Source: AC-49 sp963766605 (lineage in GTDB: Bacteria > Actinomycetota > Thermoleophilia > Solirubrobacterales > Solirubrobacteraceae). Taken from it: DNA of 64,000 bases. The stretch is from the NCBI GenBank assembly GCA_963766605.1, contig CAVYAT010000007.1, forward strand, positions 248,001-312,000, read 5' to 3'. Below are positions 41,447 to 50,126 of this stretch, piece by piece (the first letter of the stretch is position 1; every line of letters starts with the position of its first letter). Under the pieces are notes generated by a model. It was not told the DNA's origin. It ran no database searches and was given only the letters and a program-made list of their open reading frames with translations. The position numbers and the translations under genes were made by a program.

Positions 41447-42051
41447 GCCCGCCGGCGACGTCAGATCCGCGCGAGATCGCGCGCGAGATCCTGCACGAGC
41501 GCCGCTTCCATCGCGCGTCGCTGCCTCACCCACTGCGTGCCCCGCTGCGCTGGCTGGGCGATCAGCTGCGCGTGGTCGGCCACGGGCTGCGCGACGCGTT
41601 CAACGCGGTCGACGACGTCATTCCCGGCGGCAGCTGGCTGGCGTGGGTGGTGCTCGGTCTGCTGGTGGCGGTTGCGGTGGTCGCACTGACCCGACATTCG
41701 CTGCGCCGCGCCCAGGGCACGGCGGCGGCACGCGCGGAGGCGGGGTCCGACGGCCCGTCGGCGCGTCAGCTCGAGCGCGAGGCCGACGCCGCCGAACGCG
41801 CCGGGCGCTACGACGAGGCGCTGCGGCTGCGCTTCGGCGCCGGGCTGCTGACGCTCGCCCAGCGCGGTGTGATCGAACGGCGCCCATCGCTGCGCAGCGG
41901 CGAGGTCGCGGCGGCGCTGCACTCCGAGCGCTTCGACGCGATCGCGCACGACTTCGACGAGGTCGTCTATGGCGGGCGTCCGGCCGACGAGCAGGACGCC
42001 ACCGCGGCCCGCAGCGGCTGGCGCGATGTGCTGGCCACGGAGCGCCGGTGA
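41443..42051 (+). CDS. DUF4129 membrane protein
   Basis: 202-residue protein with one transmembrane helix (WLAWVVLGLLVAVAVVAL) and a C-terminal DUF4129 domain (LEREADAAERAGRYDEALRLRFGAGLLTLAQRGVIERRPSLRSGEVAAAL). DUF4129 proteins accompany transglutaminase-like and MoxR/DUF58 genes. The GTG start forms a GTGA overlap with the stop of the preceding gene and its own stop overlaps the next start (GTGA), the pattern found throughout this operon. Function unknown; an envelope role is likely. Confidence 0.85.
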   Translation: MSPPATSDPREIAREILHERRFHRASLPHPLRAPLRWLGDQLRVVGHGLRDAFNAVDDVIPGGSWLAWVVLGLLVAVAVVALTRHSLRRAQGTAAARAEAGSDGPSARQLEREADAAERAGRYDEALRLRFGAGLLTLAQRGVIERRPSLRSGEVAAALHSERFDAIAHDFDEVVYGGRPADEQDATAARSGWRDVLATERR

Positions 42052-43148
42052 CGACGGTCAGCGCGCCGGCCGAGCTGCCGGTCCTGCGGCATCCGGCGGT
42101 CCGCTGGGGGGCGGGCTTCGTGGCGGCCGTGGTCGCGCTCATGCTGCTCGTGACGCTGCTCGACGCGCTGCTGCCGGCGCCGAGCGGGCCCGCGTCGTCG
42201 TCGTACGCGACGACGTCACGCGGGCTGGCGGCGTACGCGGAGCTGCTGTCGCGTCTCGGCCACCCGGTGTCGAGACTGCGCGTCTCGCCGAGCGCAGCGA
42301 CGCTCGACCCGGGCTCGACCGTCGTGCTGCTGGATCCGGCGACCGGCGTCGCCCCGCGCGATGTCGCCGCGCTGCGGCGCTTCGTCGCAGCGGGCGGGCA
42401 TCTGATCGCGGGCGGCCAGGACACCCAGGCGCTGGCCTCCGCGCTGGCCGGCGCGCGCGTCGCCTGGGTGCCGTTCGGGCCGCGCGTGGCGCATCCGCCG
42501 GGGCTGCCGGGCGTGCGCGCCGTGCTGACCAACGGCGACGGCAGCTACACGTGCCCCGACGGCGCCGGCGCGCTCGTCTGTCCGGCGCAGGGCGGGCGCG
42601 TGACGCTGCTCGCCGACAGCTCGCCGCTGACCAACGCGCTGCTCGCCCGCGCCGACAATGCCGCGTTCGGCAACGCGCTCGCCGGACCGGCCGACCGGCC
42701 CGTCGTGTTTGTCGAGACCGTCCACGGGTTCCACTCCGCGACCGGCCTCGCCGCGCTGCCGTCGTCCGGCTGGTGGGCGGTTGGGCTGCTCCTGTTCGCC
42801 GGGCTCGTGTACCTCGTCGCCCGCTGGCCGCGCCTCGGCCCGGCCGTGGAGCCCGACACGTTCGCAGCGCCGCCGCGCCGGGAGCATGTCGACGCGCTCG
42901 CCGCGGCGCTGGCCTCGGCGCGCGACCGCGGCGCGGCGGTCGCCCGGCTGCGGACCGCGGCGCGGGCGATCGTCACTCGCCGTGCGGGGCTCGCTGCGGA
43001 CGCCGACGGCGACCCGCTTGCGCGCGCGGCGGTTGCCCTCGGACTGGGGGACACCGACGTCGCGCTGCTGATCGGCGAGACTGCCCGCGACGAGGACCTG
43101 GTCGGGCTCGGCCGGCTGCTCGCGCATCTGCGATCGGAGGGAACATGA
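42048..43148 (+). CDS. DUF4350 membrane protein
   Basis: 366-residue protein with an N-terminal helix (WGAGFVAAVVALMLLVTLLDALL), a large extracytoplasmic DUF4350 domain (SSYATTSRGLAAYAELLSRLGHPVSRL, then a Rossmann-like VVLLDPATG) and a second helix near residue 245 (WWAVGLLLFAGLVYLVA), followed by a cytoplasmic helical tail. It corresponds in position to Rv3691 of the Mycobacterium tuberculosis Rv3690-Rv3695 block. Function unknown. Confidence 0.85.
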   Translation: MTTVSAPAELPVLRHPAVRWGAGFVAAVVALMLLVTLLDALLPAPSGPASSSYATTSRGLAAYAELLSRLGHPVSRLRVSPSAATLDPGSTVVLLDPATGVAPRDVAALRRFVAAGGHLIAGGQDTQALASALAGARVAWVPFGPRVAHPPGLPGVRAVLTNGDGSYTCPDGAGALVCPAQGGRVTLLADSSPLTNALLARADNAAFGNALAGPADRPVVFVETVHGFHSATGLAALPSSGWWAVGLLLFAGLVYLVARWPRLGPAVEPDTFAAPPRREHVDALAAALASARDRGAAVARLRTAARAIVTRRAGLAADADGDPLARAAVALGLGDTDVALLIGETARDEDLVGLGRLLAHLRSEGT

Positions 43149-44074
43149 GGGAGCTGGCGGCGCGCGTGCGCGCCGAGGCCGCGAAGGCCGTGATCGGGCT
43201 CGACACGACCGTGGACCTGCTCGTCGGGACGCTCGTGCTCGGCGGACACGCGCTGCTCGAAGGGCCACCGGGCACGGCCAAGACGCTGACGGGCGCCGCC
43301 GTCGCCCGGGCGCTCGACCTCGACTTCCGGCGCGTGCAGTTCACGCCCGACATGCTGCCGTCAGACCTCACGGGGACGATGACGCTACGCGGCGGCGAGC
43401 TGGCGTTCCGGCCCGGCCCGGTGTTCACCAATGTCCTGCTGGCCGACGAGATCAACCGTACGCCCCCCAAGACGCAGGCAGCGCTGCTCGAGGCGATGGG
43501 CGAGGGCCAGGTGTCGGTCGACGGCTCGCCACGCGCGCTCGCGCAGCCGTTCCTCGTCATCGCCACCCAGAACCCGATCGAGTATGAGGGGACGTACCCG
43601 CTGCCCGAGGCGCAGCTCGACCGCTTCCTGATGCGCCTCGACGTCGGCTACCCGTCGGCCGAGGCCGAGCGGGCGATGCTGCGGATCCCGCGCCACGGCG
43701 TCGCGCCGCCGTCGCTCGACGCGATCGTCCGCGTCGCCGGCGGCGCCGACATCGCGCAGGCGCGGGCCGAGGTCGACGCGACCGTCCTCTCCGACGCGGT
43801 GCTGGGCTATGCCGACGACGTGGTGCGCGCGACGCGTGCGCTGCCGAGCGTCGCTCTCGGCGCCTCACCGCGCGCGGCGGTCCACCTGCTCGGCGCGGCG
43901 CGGGTCTGCGCGCGGCTGAACGGCCGCGAGTTCGTCACGCCCGACGACGTCGCGGCGATGGCGACGCCGGTGCTCGCCCACCGGCTGGTGCTGGCGCCGG
44001 AGGCGGAGCTCGAGCGCTACGGGACGGCCGACGCGATCCGTGCGGCGCTGGCGTCGGTGCCGGTGCCGCGGTGA
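43145..44074 (+). CDS. moxR: MoxR-family AAA+ ATPase
   Basis: 309-residue AAA+ protein of the MoxR group, chaperone-like ATPases that assist assembly or metal loading of vWA partners. Walker A is GPPGTAKT (residues 40-47), Walker B is NVLLADEINR, sensor 1 is IATQNP and the AAA lid contains SPRAAVHLL. The vWA-containing DUF58 protein encoded next is the expected partner. Overlaps of four bases on each side (ATGA, GTGA) show tight coupling. Confidence 0.95.
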   Translation: MRELAARVRAEAAKAVIGLDTTVDLLVGTLVLGGHALLEGPPGTAKTLTGAAVARALDLDFRRVQFTPDMLPSDLTGTMTLRGGELAFRPGPVFTNVLLADEINRTPPKTQAALLEAMGEGQVSVDGSPRALAQPFLVIATQNPIEYEGTYPLPEAQLDRFLMRLDVGYPSAEAERAMLRIPRHGVAPPSLDAIVRVAGGADIAQARAEVDATVLSDAVLGYADDVVRATRALPSVALGASPRAAVHLLGAARVCARLNGREFVTPDDVAAMATPVLAHRLVLAPEAELERYGTADAIRAALASVPVPR

Positions 44075-45321
44075 GGCCGGCGCCGCGCGCGGCCGGGCTG
44101 GTCGCCGCGTGCGGCGTGCTGGCGTTGCTCGTGCCGGTGTGGCTGGCGGCGGGGCTGGCGATCGCGGTGCTCGCCGCGGCGGCGACCGATGCGTGGGCGG
44201 TTCGCGAGGCGCCGGCGCTGGCGCGCGAGCTGCCGGCGGTGCTGTCGCGTGGGGTCGGGGTCGAGGTCGTCGTTGACGCAGGACGGCGGCCATCCGGCGG
44301 TTCGGCGCGCGTTCGCCAGGCCGCGCTGCCGGGGCTCGAGGTCGAGCCCGACACGGCCGACGGCACGCTGCGCGCGACGGTCACCGGCCGGCGGCGCGGG
44401 CGCTACGCGCTGCCGGCGCCGGCGGCGGTCAGCACCGGGCCGCTGCGGCTGGGGCGCTGGTATCACCGCGCCGGCGAGCCGACCGAGGTCTCGGTGTATC
44501 CCGACCTGCCGGCGGCGCGGCGGCTCGTCCTGGCGGTGCGGCGCGGGGCGCTGGGGCTGGCGGGCGGCTCGCGACGCGGGCCGCTGGGGCTCGGGACCGA
44601 GTTCGAGTCGGTCCGCGACTACCTGCCCGACGACGACATCCGCCAGGTCAACTGGGCGGCGAGCGAGCGGATGGGCCGGCCGATGAGCAACCAGTACCGC
44701 ATCGAGCACGACCGCGACGTCGTCGTGCTCGTCGATGCCGGACGGCTGATGGCGGCGCCGCTGGGAGACCGCACGCGGCTCGACATCGCGCTCGACGCCA
44801 TGACCGCGATCGCGCTGGTCGCCGACGAGCTCGGTGACCGTGTCGGCGTGGTCGCGTTCGACGGCGAGGTGCGGGCCGAGCTACGCCCGCGCCGGGCGGC
44901 CGGGCAGGCCGCGGTCCGAGCCACGTTCGACCTCCAGGCCGCGGCGGTCGACAGCGACTACGAGCGCGCGTTCCAGCGCGTCAGCGGGGCCAAGCGCGCG
45001 TTCGTGCTCGTCCTCACCGACCTGCTCGACGACGCGGCGGCGCGCTCGCTGGCCGAGGCGCTGCCGGTGCTGGCGCGGCGCCACTCGGTCGTCGTGGCCA
45101 GCGCGACCGACCCCGACGTCGACGCGCTGCTGGCCGGCGAGCCGCACGACGCCCACGGCGCGCTCTCGATGATCGCCGCGCTCGAGCTCATCGCAGCCCG
45201 CGACCGCGCCGCCGCAATCCTGCGCGCCGGCGGCGCGCGCGTCATCGTCGCCGCCCCCGGAACCCTCAGCACCGCCTGCGTCCGCGCCTACACCTCCGCC
45301 AAATCCCGCGCCCGCCTCTGA
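44071..45321 (+). CDS. DUF58 vWA-domain protein
   Basis: 416-residue protein with two N-terminal membrane helices (residues 8-45), a beta-rich middle and the DUF58 signature LGTEFESVRDYLPDDDIRQVNWAASERMGRPM near residue 190, leading into a von Willebrand A domain whose MIDAS-type motif begins VVVLVDAGRLM (a change from the usual D-x-S-x-S). DUF58 partners MoxR. The last 34 bases overlap the SpoIIM-like gene on the other strand. Confidence 0.92.
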   Translation: MRPAPRAAGLVAACGVLALLVPVWLAAGLAIAVLAAAATDAWAVREAPALARELPAVLSRGVGVEVVVDAGRRPSGGSARVRQAALPGLEVEPDTADGTLRATVTGRRRGRYALPAPAAVSTGPLRLGRWYHRAGEPTEVSVYPDLPAARRLVLAVRRGALGLAGGSRRGPLGLGTEFESVRDYLPDDDIRQVNWAASERMGRPMSNQYRIEHDRDVVVLVDAGRLMAAPLGDRTRLDIALDAMTAIALVADELGDRVGVVAFDGEVRAELRPRRAAGQAAVRATFDLQAAAVDSDYERAFQRVSGAKRAFVLVLTDLLDDAAARSLAEALPVLARRHSVVVASATDPDVDALLAGEPHDAHGALSMIAALELIAARDRAAAILRAGGARVIVAAPGTLSTACVRAYTSAKSRARL

Positions 45322-46295
45322 TTCCCCGCACCCCTCCGCAGTGACCCCCCTTGGGAGCGGCGGCCGAGCGTCAGGACGAGCGTCCAGTAGGCCCCGGCGA
45401 GGCCGAAGCCGACGAGGATCGCGGGGACCAGGCCGATGCCTTTGGGGGTCACGAAGCCCTCGGTGAGGCCGGCGATGACGAGGAAGCACGCCGTGCCGAG
45501 CACGACGAAGATCCCGTCGAGCGCCGCGACGCGAAGCGCGGCGCCACGCGTCGCGCGGCCCGGCGAGACGATCGCCATCCCCATCCGCAGCCCCGCCGCG
45601 CCGCCGACGACGATGCACGAAAGCTCGAGCACGCCGTGGGGCAGGATGTAGACGAAGAAGCGATCGGTCTGGTGCTCCTGGGCCAGCAGTCCTCCGATCA
45701 CGCCGATCAGCAGCCCGTTGTAGATCAGCAGCGCGGCGCTGCCGAGCCCGAGGAAGATCCCGCCCGCGAAGGCCAGGGACATCGCCACGATGTTGTTCGT
45801 GAAGATCTCCGTCGACAGCGCCCCCGACGCCGCGGTGCTGATGTCGGGCGGGTTGAAGTGGTGGGTCGCCCCGGGCTTCAGGCCGCCCGGCACGACACCG
45901 AGAGCGCCGCCGATGTCGTGCTGGGCCCATAGGTATCCCGCCGCCACCGCTCCGAACAGCAGCACCACGCCCATCGCCAGGAACATCCGTAGCCCGCGCA
46001 CGCGCTGCCAGTAGCCCGCAACGGCGAACTCGCGCGCCTTCCCGCGGCTCGCCGGGCGCCCGTAGATCGCCGCCCGCGCCCCGGTCACCAGCGCCTCGAG
46101 CCGCGTGACGAGCGGGTCGCCCGGGTAGCGCCGGCGCGCGTAGGCGAGGTCGGCCGACGCCGAGCGGTACAGGGCGCCGAGCGTCAGGACGCCATCGATC
46201 CCCAGCCGTGCGGGGCGCCCGCGCGCCCCGGCCAGCGCATCACTCAACGCCCGCCAATCGGGCTCGCGCCGAATCTGGAACTCGTCTAGGGTCAC
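45288..46295 (-). CDS. Stage II sporulation M-like membrane protein
   Basis: 335-residue SpoIIM-family protein with a soluble N-terminal third and about five helices. The core FTNNIVAMSLAFAGGIFLGLGSAALLIYNGLLIGVIGG and FVYILPHGVLELSCIVVGGAAGLRMG are the SpoIIM/DUF95 hallmark. In actinobacteria it is not linked to sporulation but accompanies MoxR/DUF58/RDD genes; orientation opposite to its neighbours matches Rv3694c. The promoter of the RDD gene lies inside its first codons. Confidence 0.9.
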   Translation of the reverse strand: MTLDEFQIRREPDWRALSDALAGARGRPARLGIDGVLTLGALYRSASADLAYARRRYPGDPLVTRLEALVTGARAAIYGRPASRGKAREFAVAGYWQRVRGLRMFLAMGVVLLFGAVAAGYLWAQHDIGGALGVVPGGLKPGATHHFNPPDISTAASGALSTEIFTNNIVAMSLAFAGGIFLGLGSAALLIYNGLLIGVIGGLLAQEHQTDRFFVYILPHGVLELSCIVVGGAAGLRMGMAIVSPGRATRGAALRVAALDGIFVVLGTACFLVIAGLTEGFVTPKGIGLVPAILVGFGLAGAYWTLVLTLGRRSQGGSLRRGAGNQRRARDLAEV

Positions 46296-46303
46296 GGCCG
46301 AGG
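46287..46303 (+). promoter_or_regulatory. -10 element of the RDD gene
   Basis: TAGGGT at 46287-46292, eleven bases before GTG 46304; it overlaps codons 2-3 of the divergent SpoIIM-like gene. Confidence 0.4.
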
Positions 46304-47068
46304 GTGGAGTATGAGGATCAGATCTCTATCGCCACGCCCGAGGGCGTCGCACTCACGCTGACGCTCGCCGGACTGGGCTCGCGCGCGATCGCGCTGATGC
46401 TCGACTGGCTGGTGCGGATCCCGTTCTTCATCATCGTCGCGCTCATCGCGGCCGGAACCGGCACGGCGGGCATCATCGTCCTGATCATCGCGTCGTTCCT
46501 GCTGATCTACGTGTACGACGTCCTGTTCGAGGCGTTCGGCGGCGGGCGCACCCCCGGCAAGCGCTGGACCAGCCTGCGCGTCGTGCACATCGACGGCCGC
46601 CCCGAGGGCCTCGGCACCGCCGCGGTGCGCAACGTCATCCGGCTCGTCGACTGGCTCCCGGGGATCTACATCGTCGGCGTCGTGAGCATCATCGCCACGA
46701 CCAGGAACCAGCGGCTTGGCGACCTCGCCGGCGGGACGATCGTGGTGCGCGAGCCGCGGGCCGTCAAGCAGCCCAAGCCCCCAAAGCCCAAGCAGCGCTC
46801 CGCTGCCGTGCCGGCGCCGATGCCGATCCCGACGCACCCCAATTGGCTGCCGGCGTGGGACGTCACCGCGGTCACGCCGCACGACATCGCGACGGTGCGC
46901 ACGTTCCTCGAACGCCGCCACGCGCTTGCCCAGCCGGCCCGCATCGAGCTCGCCGCCCGGCTGGCCGCGCTCATGGCCACGAAGATCCCCGGCCTCCAGG
47001 GGGCACCGCCGGACGCCGAGCAGATGCTCGAGACCGTCGCCGCGCTGAAGTCGGCCCGCGGCCGCTGA
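46304..47068 (+). CDS. RDD-family membrane protein
   Basis: 254-residue membrane protein. SRAIALMLDWLVRIPFFIIVALI has the R...D signature of RDD domains and GRTPGKRWTSLRVVHIDG and NQRLGDLAGGTIVV are its other conserved parts. The C-terminal 90 residues are a Pro/Lys linker plus a helical cytoplasmic domain (PHDIATVRTFLERRHAL). GTG at 46304 starts just before the conserved YEDQISIATPEGV block. It equals Rv3695 in position. Ends four bases before the clpP stop. Confidence 0.9.
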   Translation: MEYEDQISIATPEGVALTLTLAGLGSRAIALMLDWLVRIPFFIIVALIAAGTGTAGIIVLIIASFLLIYVYDVLFEAFGGGRTPGKRWTSLRVVHIDGRPEGLGTAAVRNVIRLVDWLPGIYIVGVVSIIATTRNQRLGDLAGGTIVVREPRAVKQPKPPKPKQRSAAVPAPMPIPTHPNWLPAWDVTAVTPHDIATVRTFLERRHALAQPARIELAARLAALMATKIPGLQGAPPDAEQMLETVAALKSARGR

Positions 47069-47071
47069 ACG

Positions 47072-47653
47072 TCAGTGGCCGGTGAGCACGGAGTCGATCA
47101 GCCCGTACTCGACCGCCTGCTCCGGATTGAAGAAGCGGTCGCGCTCCATCGCCTTGTGCACATCCTCGACGTCGCGCTCGGTGTGCTTGGCGTAGATCTC
47201 GTCGATCCGCGCGCGCGTCTTCATGATCTCCCGCGCGTGGATCTCGATGTCGGTCGACTGGCCCTCGAACCCGGCCGAGGGCTGGTGGATCAGGATCCGG
47301 CTGTTGGGCAGCGAGAAGCGCTTGCCCTTCGCACCGGCGGTCAGCAGCAGCGACCCCATCGACATCGCGATGCCGACGCAGATCGTCGCGACCTGCGGCT
47401 TGATGAACTGCATCGTGTCGTAGATCGCCAGTCCGGCGTAGATCGACCCGCCCGGCGAGTTGATGTAGATCGAGATGTCCTTGTCGGGGTCTTCTGACTC
47501 CAGGTGCAGGAGCTGGGCCACGATCAGATTGGCGACGTGATCGTCGACCGCGTGGCCCAGGAAGATGATCCGATCACTGAGCAGCCGCGAGAAGATGTCG
47601 AGCTCTCGCTCGCCGCGGGCCGTGCGCTCGATGACCATCGGGACCAGCGGCAT
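47072..47653 (-). CDS. clpP: ClpP protease proteolytic subunit
   Basis: 193-residue ATP-dependent protease subunit that forms tetradecamers with ClpX or ClpC. The catalytic triad is Ser98 (GIAMSMGSLL), His123 (ILIHQPSAG) and Asp172 (MERDRFFNPEQA). The sequence INSPGGSIYAGLAIYDTMQ is the usual handle region. ATG at 47653 was chosen: TAGGCT ends exactly six bases before it, so the in-frame GTG at 47659 would lie at or before the transcription start. No clpX or second clpP is adjacent. Confidence 0.96.
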   Translation of the reverse strand: MPLVPMVIERTARGERELDIFSRLLSDRIIFLGHAVDDHVANLIVAQLLHLESEDPDKDISIYINSPGGSIYAGLAIYDTMQFIKPQVATICVGIAMSMGSLLLTAGAKGKRFSLPNSRILIHQPSAGFEGQSTDIEIHAREIMKTRARIDEIYAKHTERDVEDVHKAMERDRFFNPEQAVEYGLIDSVLTGH

Positions 47654-47665
47654 GCCCACAGCCTA
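47654..47665 (-). promoter_or_regulatory. Leaderless -10 of clpP
   Basis: TAGGCT on the minus strand (47665-47660), six bases before ATG 47653. Confidence 0.6.
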
Positions 47666-47694
47666 GTGGGCGGACGCCGCCGGCCGCCGATGGG

Positions 47695-48672
47695 TCACAG
47701 TTCGACCGACGCCATCCCTGTCGGGTCGTAGCGGTCGCCGGCGGCGGCCGGGACCTCCGCGTCGATCCGCGCCAGATCGTCGTCGCTCAGCGTGACGTCG
47801 GCCGCCGCCAGGTTCTCCTCGAGGTACGTGCGCCGCTTCGTCCCGGGGATCGGGACGAAGTCGTCGCCCTGGGCCATCACCCACGCCAGCGCCAGCTGTC
47901 CGGGCGTGAGGTCCTTCTCCTCGGCCAGCGAACGGACCTTCGCCGCCAGCTCGAGGTTCGCGTCGAGGTTCGAGCCGCTGAACCGCGGCCCGCTGCGGCG
48001 GAAGTCGTCCTGAGCGAGATCATCGGGACCGCTGAAGCGCCCCGACAGGAACCCGCGCCCGAGCGGCGAGTAGGGCACGAAGCCGATCCCCAGCTCGCGG
48101 CAGGTCGGCAGGATCTCCTCCTCCGGCCCGCGCGTCCACAGCGAGTACTCGCTCTGCAGCGCGGCGATCGGGTGGGTGGCGTGGCCGCGGCGCAGCGTCT
48201 CGGCGCTCGTCTCGCTCAGCCCGAGGAACCGGACCTTGCCCTCGGTCACCAGCTCGGCCATCGCCCCGACCGTCTCCTCGATCGGCGTGTCGGGATCGAC
48301 GCGGTGCAGGTAGTAGAGGTCGACGTGATCGGTCTGCAGGCGCTTGAGCGAGCCCTCGATCGCCCGGCGCGTGTTGTCGCGCCCTCCGTCGACGCCACGG
48401 CGCTGCGTCTCGCGGTCGTACGTGATCCCGTACTTCGTCGCGATGAGGACCTCGTCGCGGCGGCCGGCCAGCGCCGTGGCCAGCAGCTCCTCATTGCGGC
48501 CCAACCCGTACATCTCGGCCGTGTCGAAGAAGTTGCAGCCGAGCTCGATCGCGCGGTGGATGGTGGCGATCGACTCGGCGTCGTCGGTCTCGCCGTAGAA
48601 CGCCGACATGCCCATACAGCCCAGCCCAATCGCGGGGACGGTCAACTCAGATCCGAGAGTGCGCTGCTGCAT
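47695..48672 (-). CDS. Aldo/keto reductase
   Basis: 325-residue NADPH-dependent oxidoreductase of the AKR superfamily, resembling the AKR13-type proteins annotated in bacteria. The catalytic tetrad is Asp and Tyr in FDTAEMYG, Lys in IATKYG and His in YYLHRVD; FVPYSPLGRGFLSG and the C-terminal PIPGTKRRTYLEENLAA bind the cofactor. Substrate unknown. GGAG eight bases before the ATG gives a normal leader. Lies downstream of the PadR-MFS operon in the same direction. Confidence 0.94.
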   Translation of the reverse strand: MQQRTLGSELTVPAIGLGCMGMSAFYGETDDAESIATIHRAIELGCNFFDTAEMYGLGRNEELLATALAGRRDEVLIATKYGITYDRETQRRGVDGGRDNTRRAIEGSLKRLQTDHVDLYYLHRVDPDTPIEETVGAMAELVTEGKVRFLGLSETSAETLRRGHATHPIAALQSEYSLWTRGPEEEILPTCRELGIGFVPYSPLGRGFLSGRFSGPDDLAQDDFRRSGPRFSGSNLDANLELAAKVRSLAEEKDLTPGQLALAWVMAQGDDFVPIPGTKRRTYLEENLAAADVTLSDDDLARIDAEVPAAAGDRYDPTGMASVEL

Positions 48673-48713
48673 GGGGACGTCTCCTTCGACGAGGGATGGG
48701 CCAGCCCCGCAGC

Positions 48714-50123
48714 CTACGTGGTCATCGCGGCGGCCTGGCTGCGCGCGCGCCGGCCCTCGGTGCGCCGGCCCGGGACCAGCAGCCCGACCAGCGCGCCCGC
48801 GATCAGCACCACCGCTGCGACGATCAGTGCCGGCTTGAGGCCCGCGGTGAACGCGGCCGGGGAGGCATAGCCCCCCGACGCGCTGAACACCGACGCCAGC
48901 ACCGCGATGCCCAGCACGCCGCCGAGCTCGCGGATCGTGTTCGTGGCGCCCGACGCCTTGCCGACCTCGCTGGCGTGAACCGAGCCGACGACGGCGTTGG
49001 CGGCCGGGGCGAACACGAGCCCCATGCCGATCCCCCCGAGCATCAGCGCCGGGAGCTGGGTCAGGTAGGCGACGTCCGGCGCTGCGGTCTGGTGGATCCA
49101 CAGCAGCGCGATCGCCTGGAGCGCCAGCCCGCCGACCAGGAACGGCCGCGACCCGATGCGGTCGGAGAACAGCCCGGCCAACGGCGCGACGACCATCGGC
49201 ATCGCCGTCCACGCCAGCGTGCGCAGCCCCGAGCCCAGCGGGGTGAGGTGCTGGGCGACCTGGAAGAACTGCGCGAGCAGGAACACGACGCCGAACGTTC
49301 CGAAGTACATGGCGAGCGAGACGCCGTTGGTTGCGGCGAACGCGCGGCTGCGGAAGAACCGCAGCGGCAGCATCGGCGCCGCCGTCCGCGCCTCCCAGAT
49401 CAGGAACGCGATGACCAGCGCCGTGCCGGCGGCCAGCGACGCGACGATCGTCGCCGACGTCCAGCCGAGCTCGTGGCCGCGGACGATGCCGTAGACGATG
49501 CCCAGCAGCCCGAGTCCGGCGAGGAACACGCCGGGCAGGTCCAGGCGCGAGTCGGGCCCGTGGCTCTCGACCAGATGGCGGGCGGCCAGCGGAGCGATGA
49601 CGAGGCCGATCGGGACGTTGACCCAGAAGATCCAATGCCACGAGATGCCGGACACGATCGCCCCGCCGACGACCGGCCCCAGCGCGACGCCCAGGCCGGC
49701 GATTCCCGACCACAGGCCGAGCACGAGGCCGCGCCCCTCGCCCGGGACGGCGTCGGTCAGCAGCGTCAGCGTCAGTGGCGTCACCATGGCAGCGCCGGCG
49801 CCCTGCACGGCACGGGCCGCGATCAGCGCACCGGTCGACGGCGCCAGCGCGGCGGCCGCCGAGGCGAGCGAGAACACGAACAGGCCGAGCACGAATATGC
49901 GCCGGCGGCCGAAGCGGTCGCCCAGCGCGGCGCCGGTCAGCAGCAGCACGGCGTAGGTCAGCGTGTAGGCGTTGACGGTCCACTCGAGCGTCGAGATGCC
50001 GCCGCCGAGCGAGGCGTGGATGCTCGGCAGGGCGGTGGTGACGACGAGGTTGTCCAGCGTGACCATGAACAGCGCGATGCCGACCAGGGCCAGGGTCCAG
50101 CGGGTGCGGGGGGCGGACAGCAT
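48714..50123 (-). CDS. MFS drug exporter, DHA2 (EmrB/QacA) type
   Basis: 469-residue transporter with about fourteen helices. LVVTTALPSIHASLG is motif D1 of the 14-TM DHA2 group, GAALGDRFGRRRIFVLG is motif A and GLGVALGPVVGG is motif C typical of exporters. Exports hydrophobic drugs or metabolites by proton antiport. An AAGGAG site at the end of the PadR gene precedes the ATG, which is only three bases after the PadR stop, so the regulator and transporter form an operon and induction by substrate is likely. Confidence 0.94.
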   Translation of the reverse strand: MLSAPRTRWTLALVGIALFMVTLDNLVVTTALPSIHASLGGGISTLEWTVNAYTLTYAVLLLTGAALGDRFGRRRIFVLGLFVFSLASAAAALAPSTGALIAARAVQGAGAAMVTPLTLTLLTDAVPGEGRGLVLGLWSGIAGLGVALGPVVGGAIVSGISWHWIFWVNVPIGLVIAPLAARHLVESHGPDSRLDLPGVFLAGLGLLGIVYGIVRGHELGWTSATIVASLAAGTALVIAFLIWEARTAAPMLPLRFFRSRAFAATNGVSLAMYFGTFGVVFLLAQFFQVAQHLTPLGSGLRTLAWTAMPMVVAPLAGLFSDRIGSRPFLVGGLALQAIALLWIHQTAAPDVAYLTQLPALMLGGIGMGLVFAPAANAVVGSVHASEVGKASGATNTIRELGGVLGIAVLASVFSASGGYASPAAFTAGLKPALIVAAVVLIAGALVGLLVPGRRTEGRRARSQAAAMTT

Positions 50124-50126
50124 GGG

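Noticed and set aside
40435..42051. 538-residue fused membrane-DUF4129 protein
   Set aside because: The Pro-rich tail and GTGA overlap in the alternative frame show that two genes with a one-base frame break are more likely than a true fusion.
47654..47659. GTG at 47659 as clpP start
   Set aside because: It directly abuts the TAGGCT -10 element, whereas ATG 47653 lies at the usual six-base distance.
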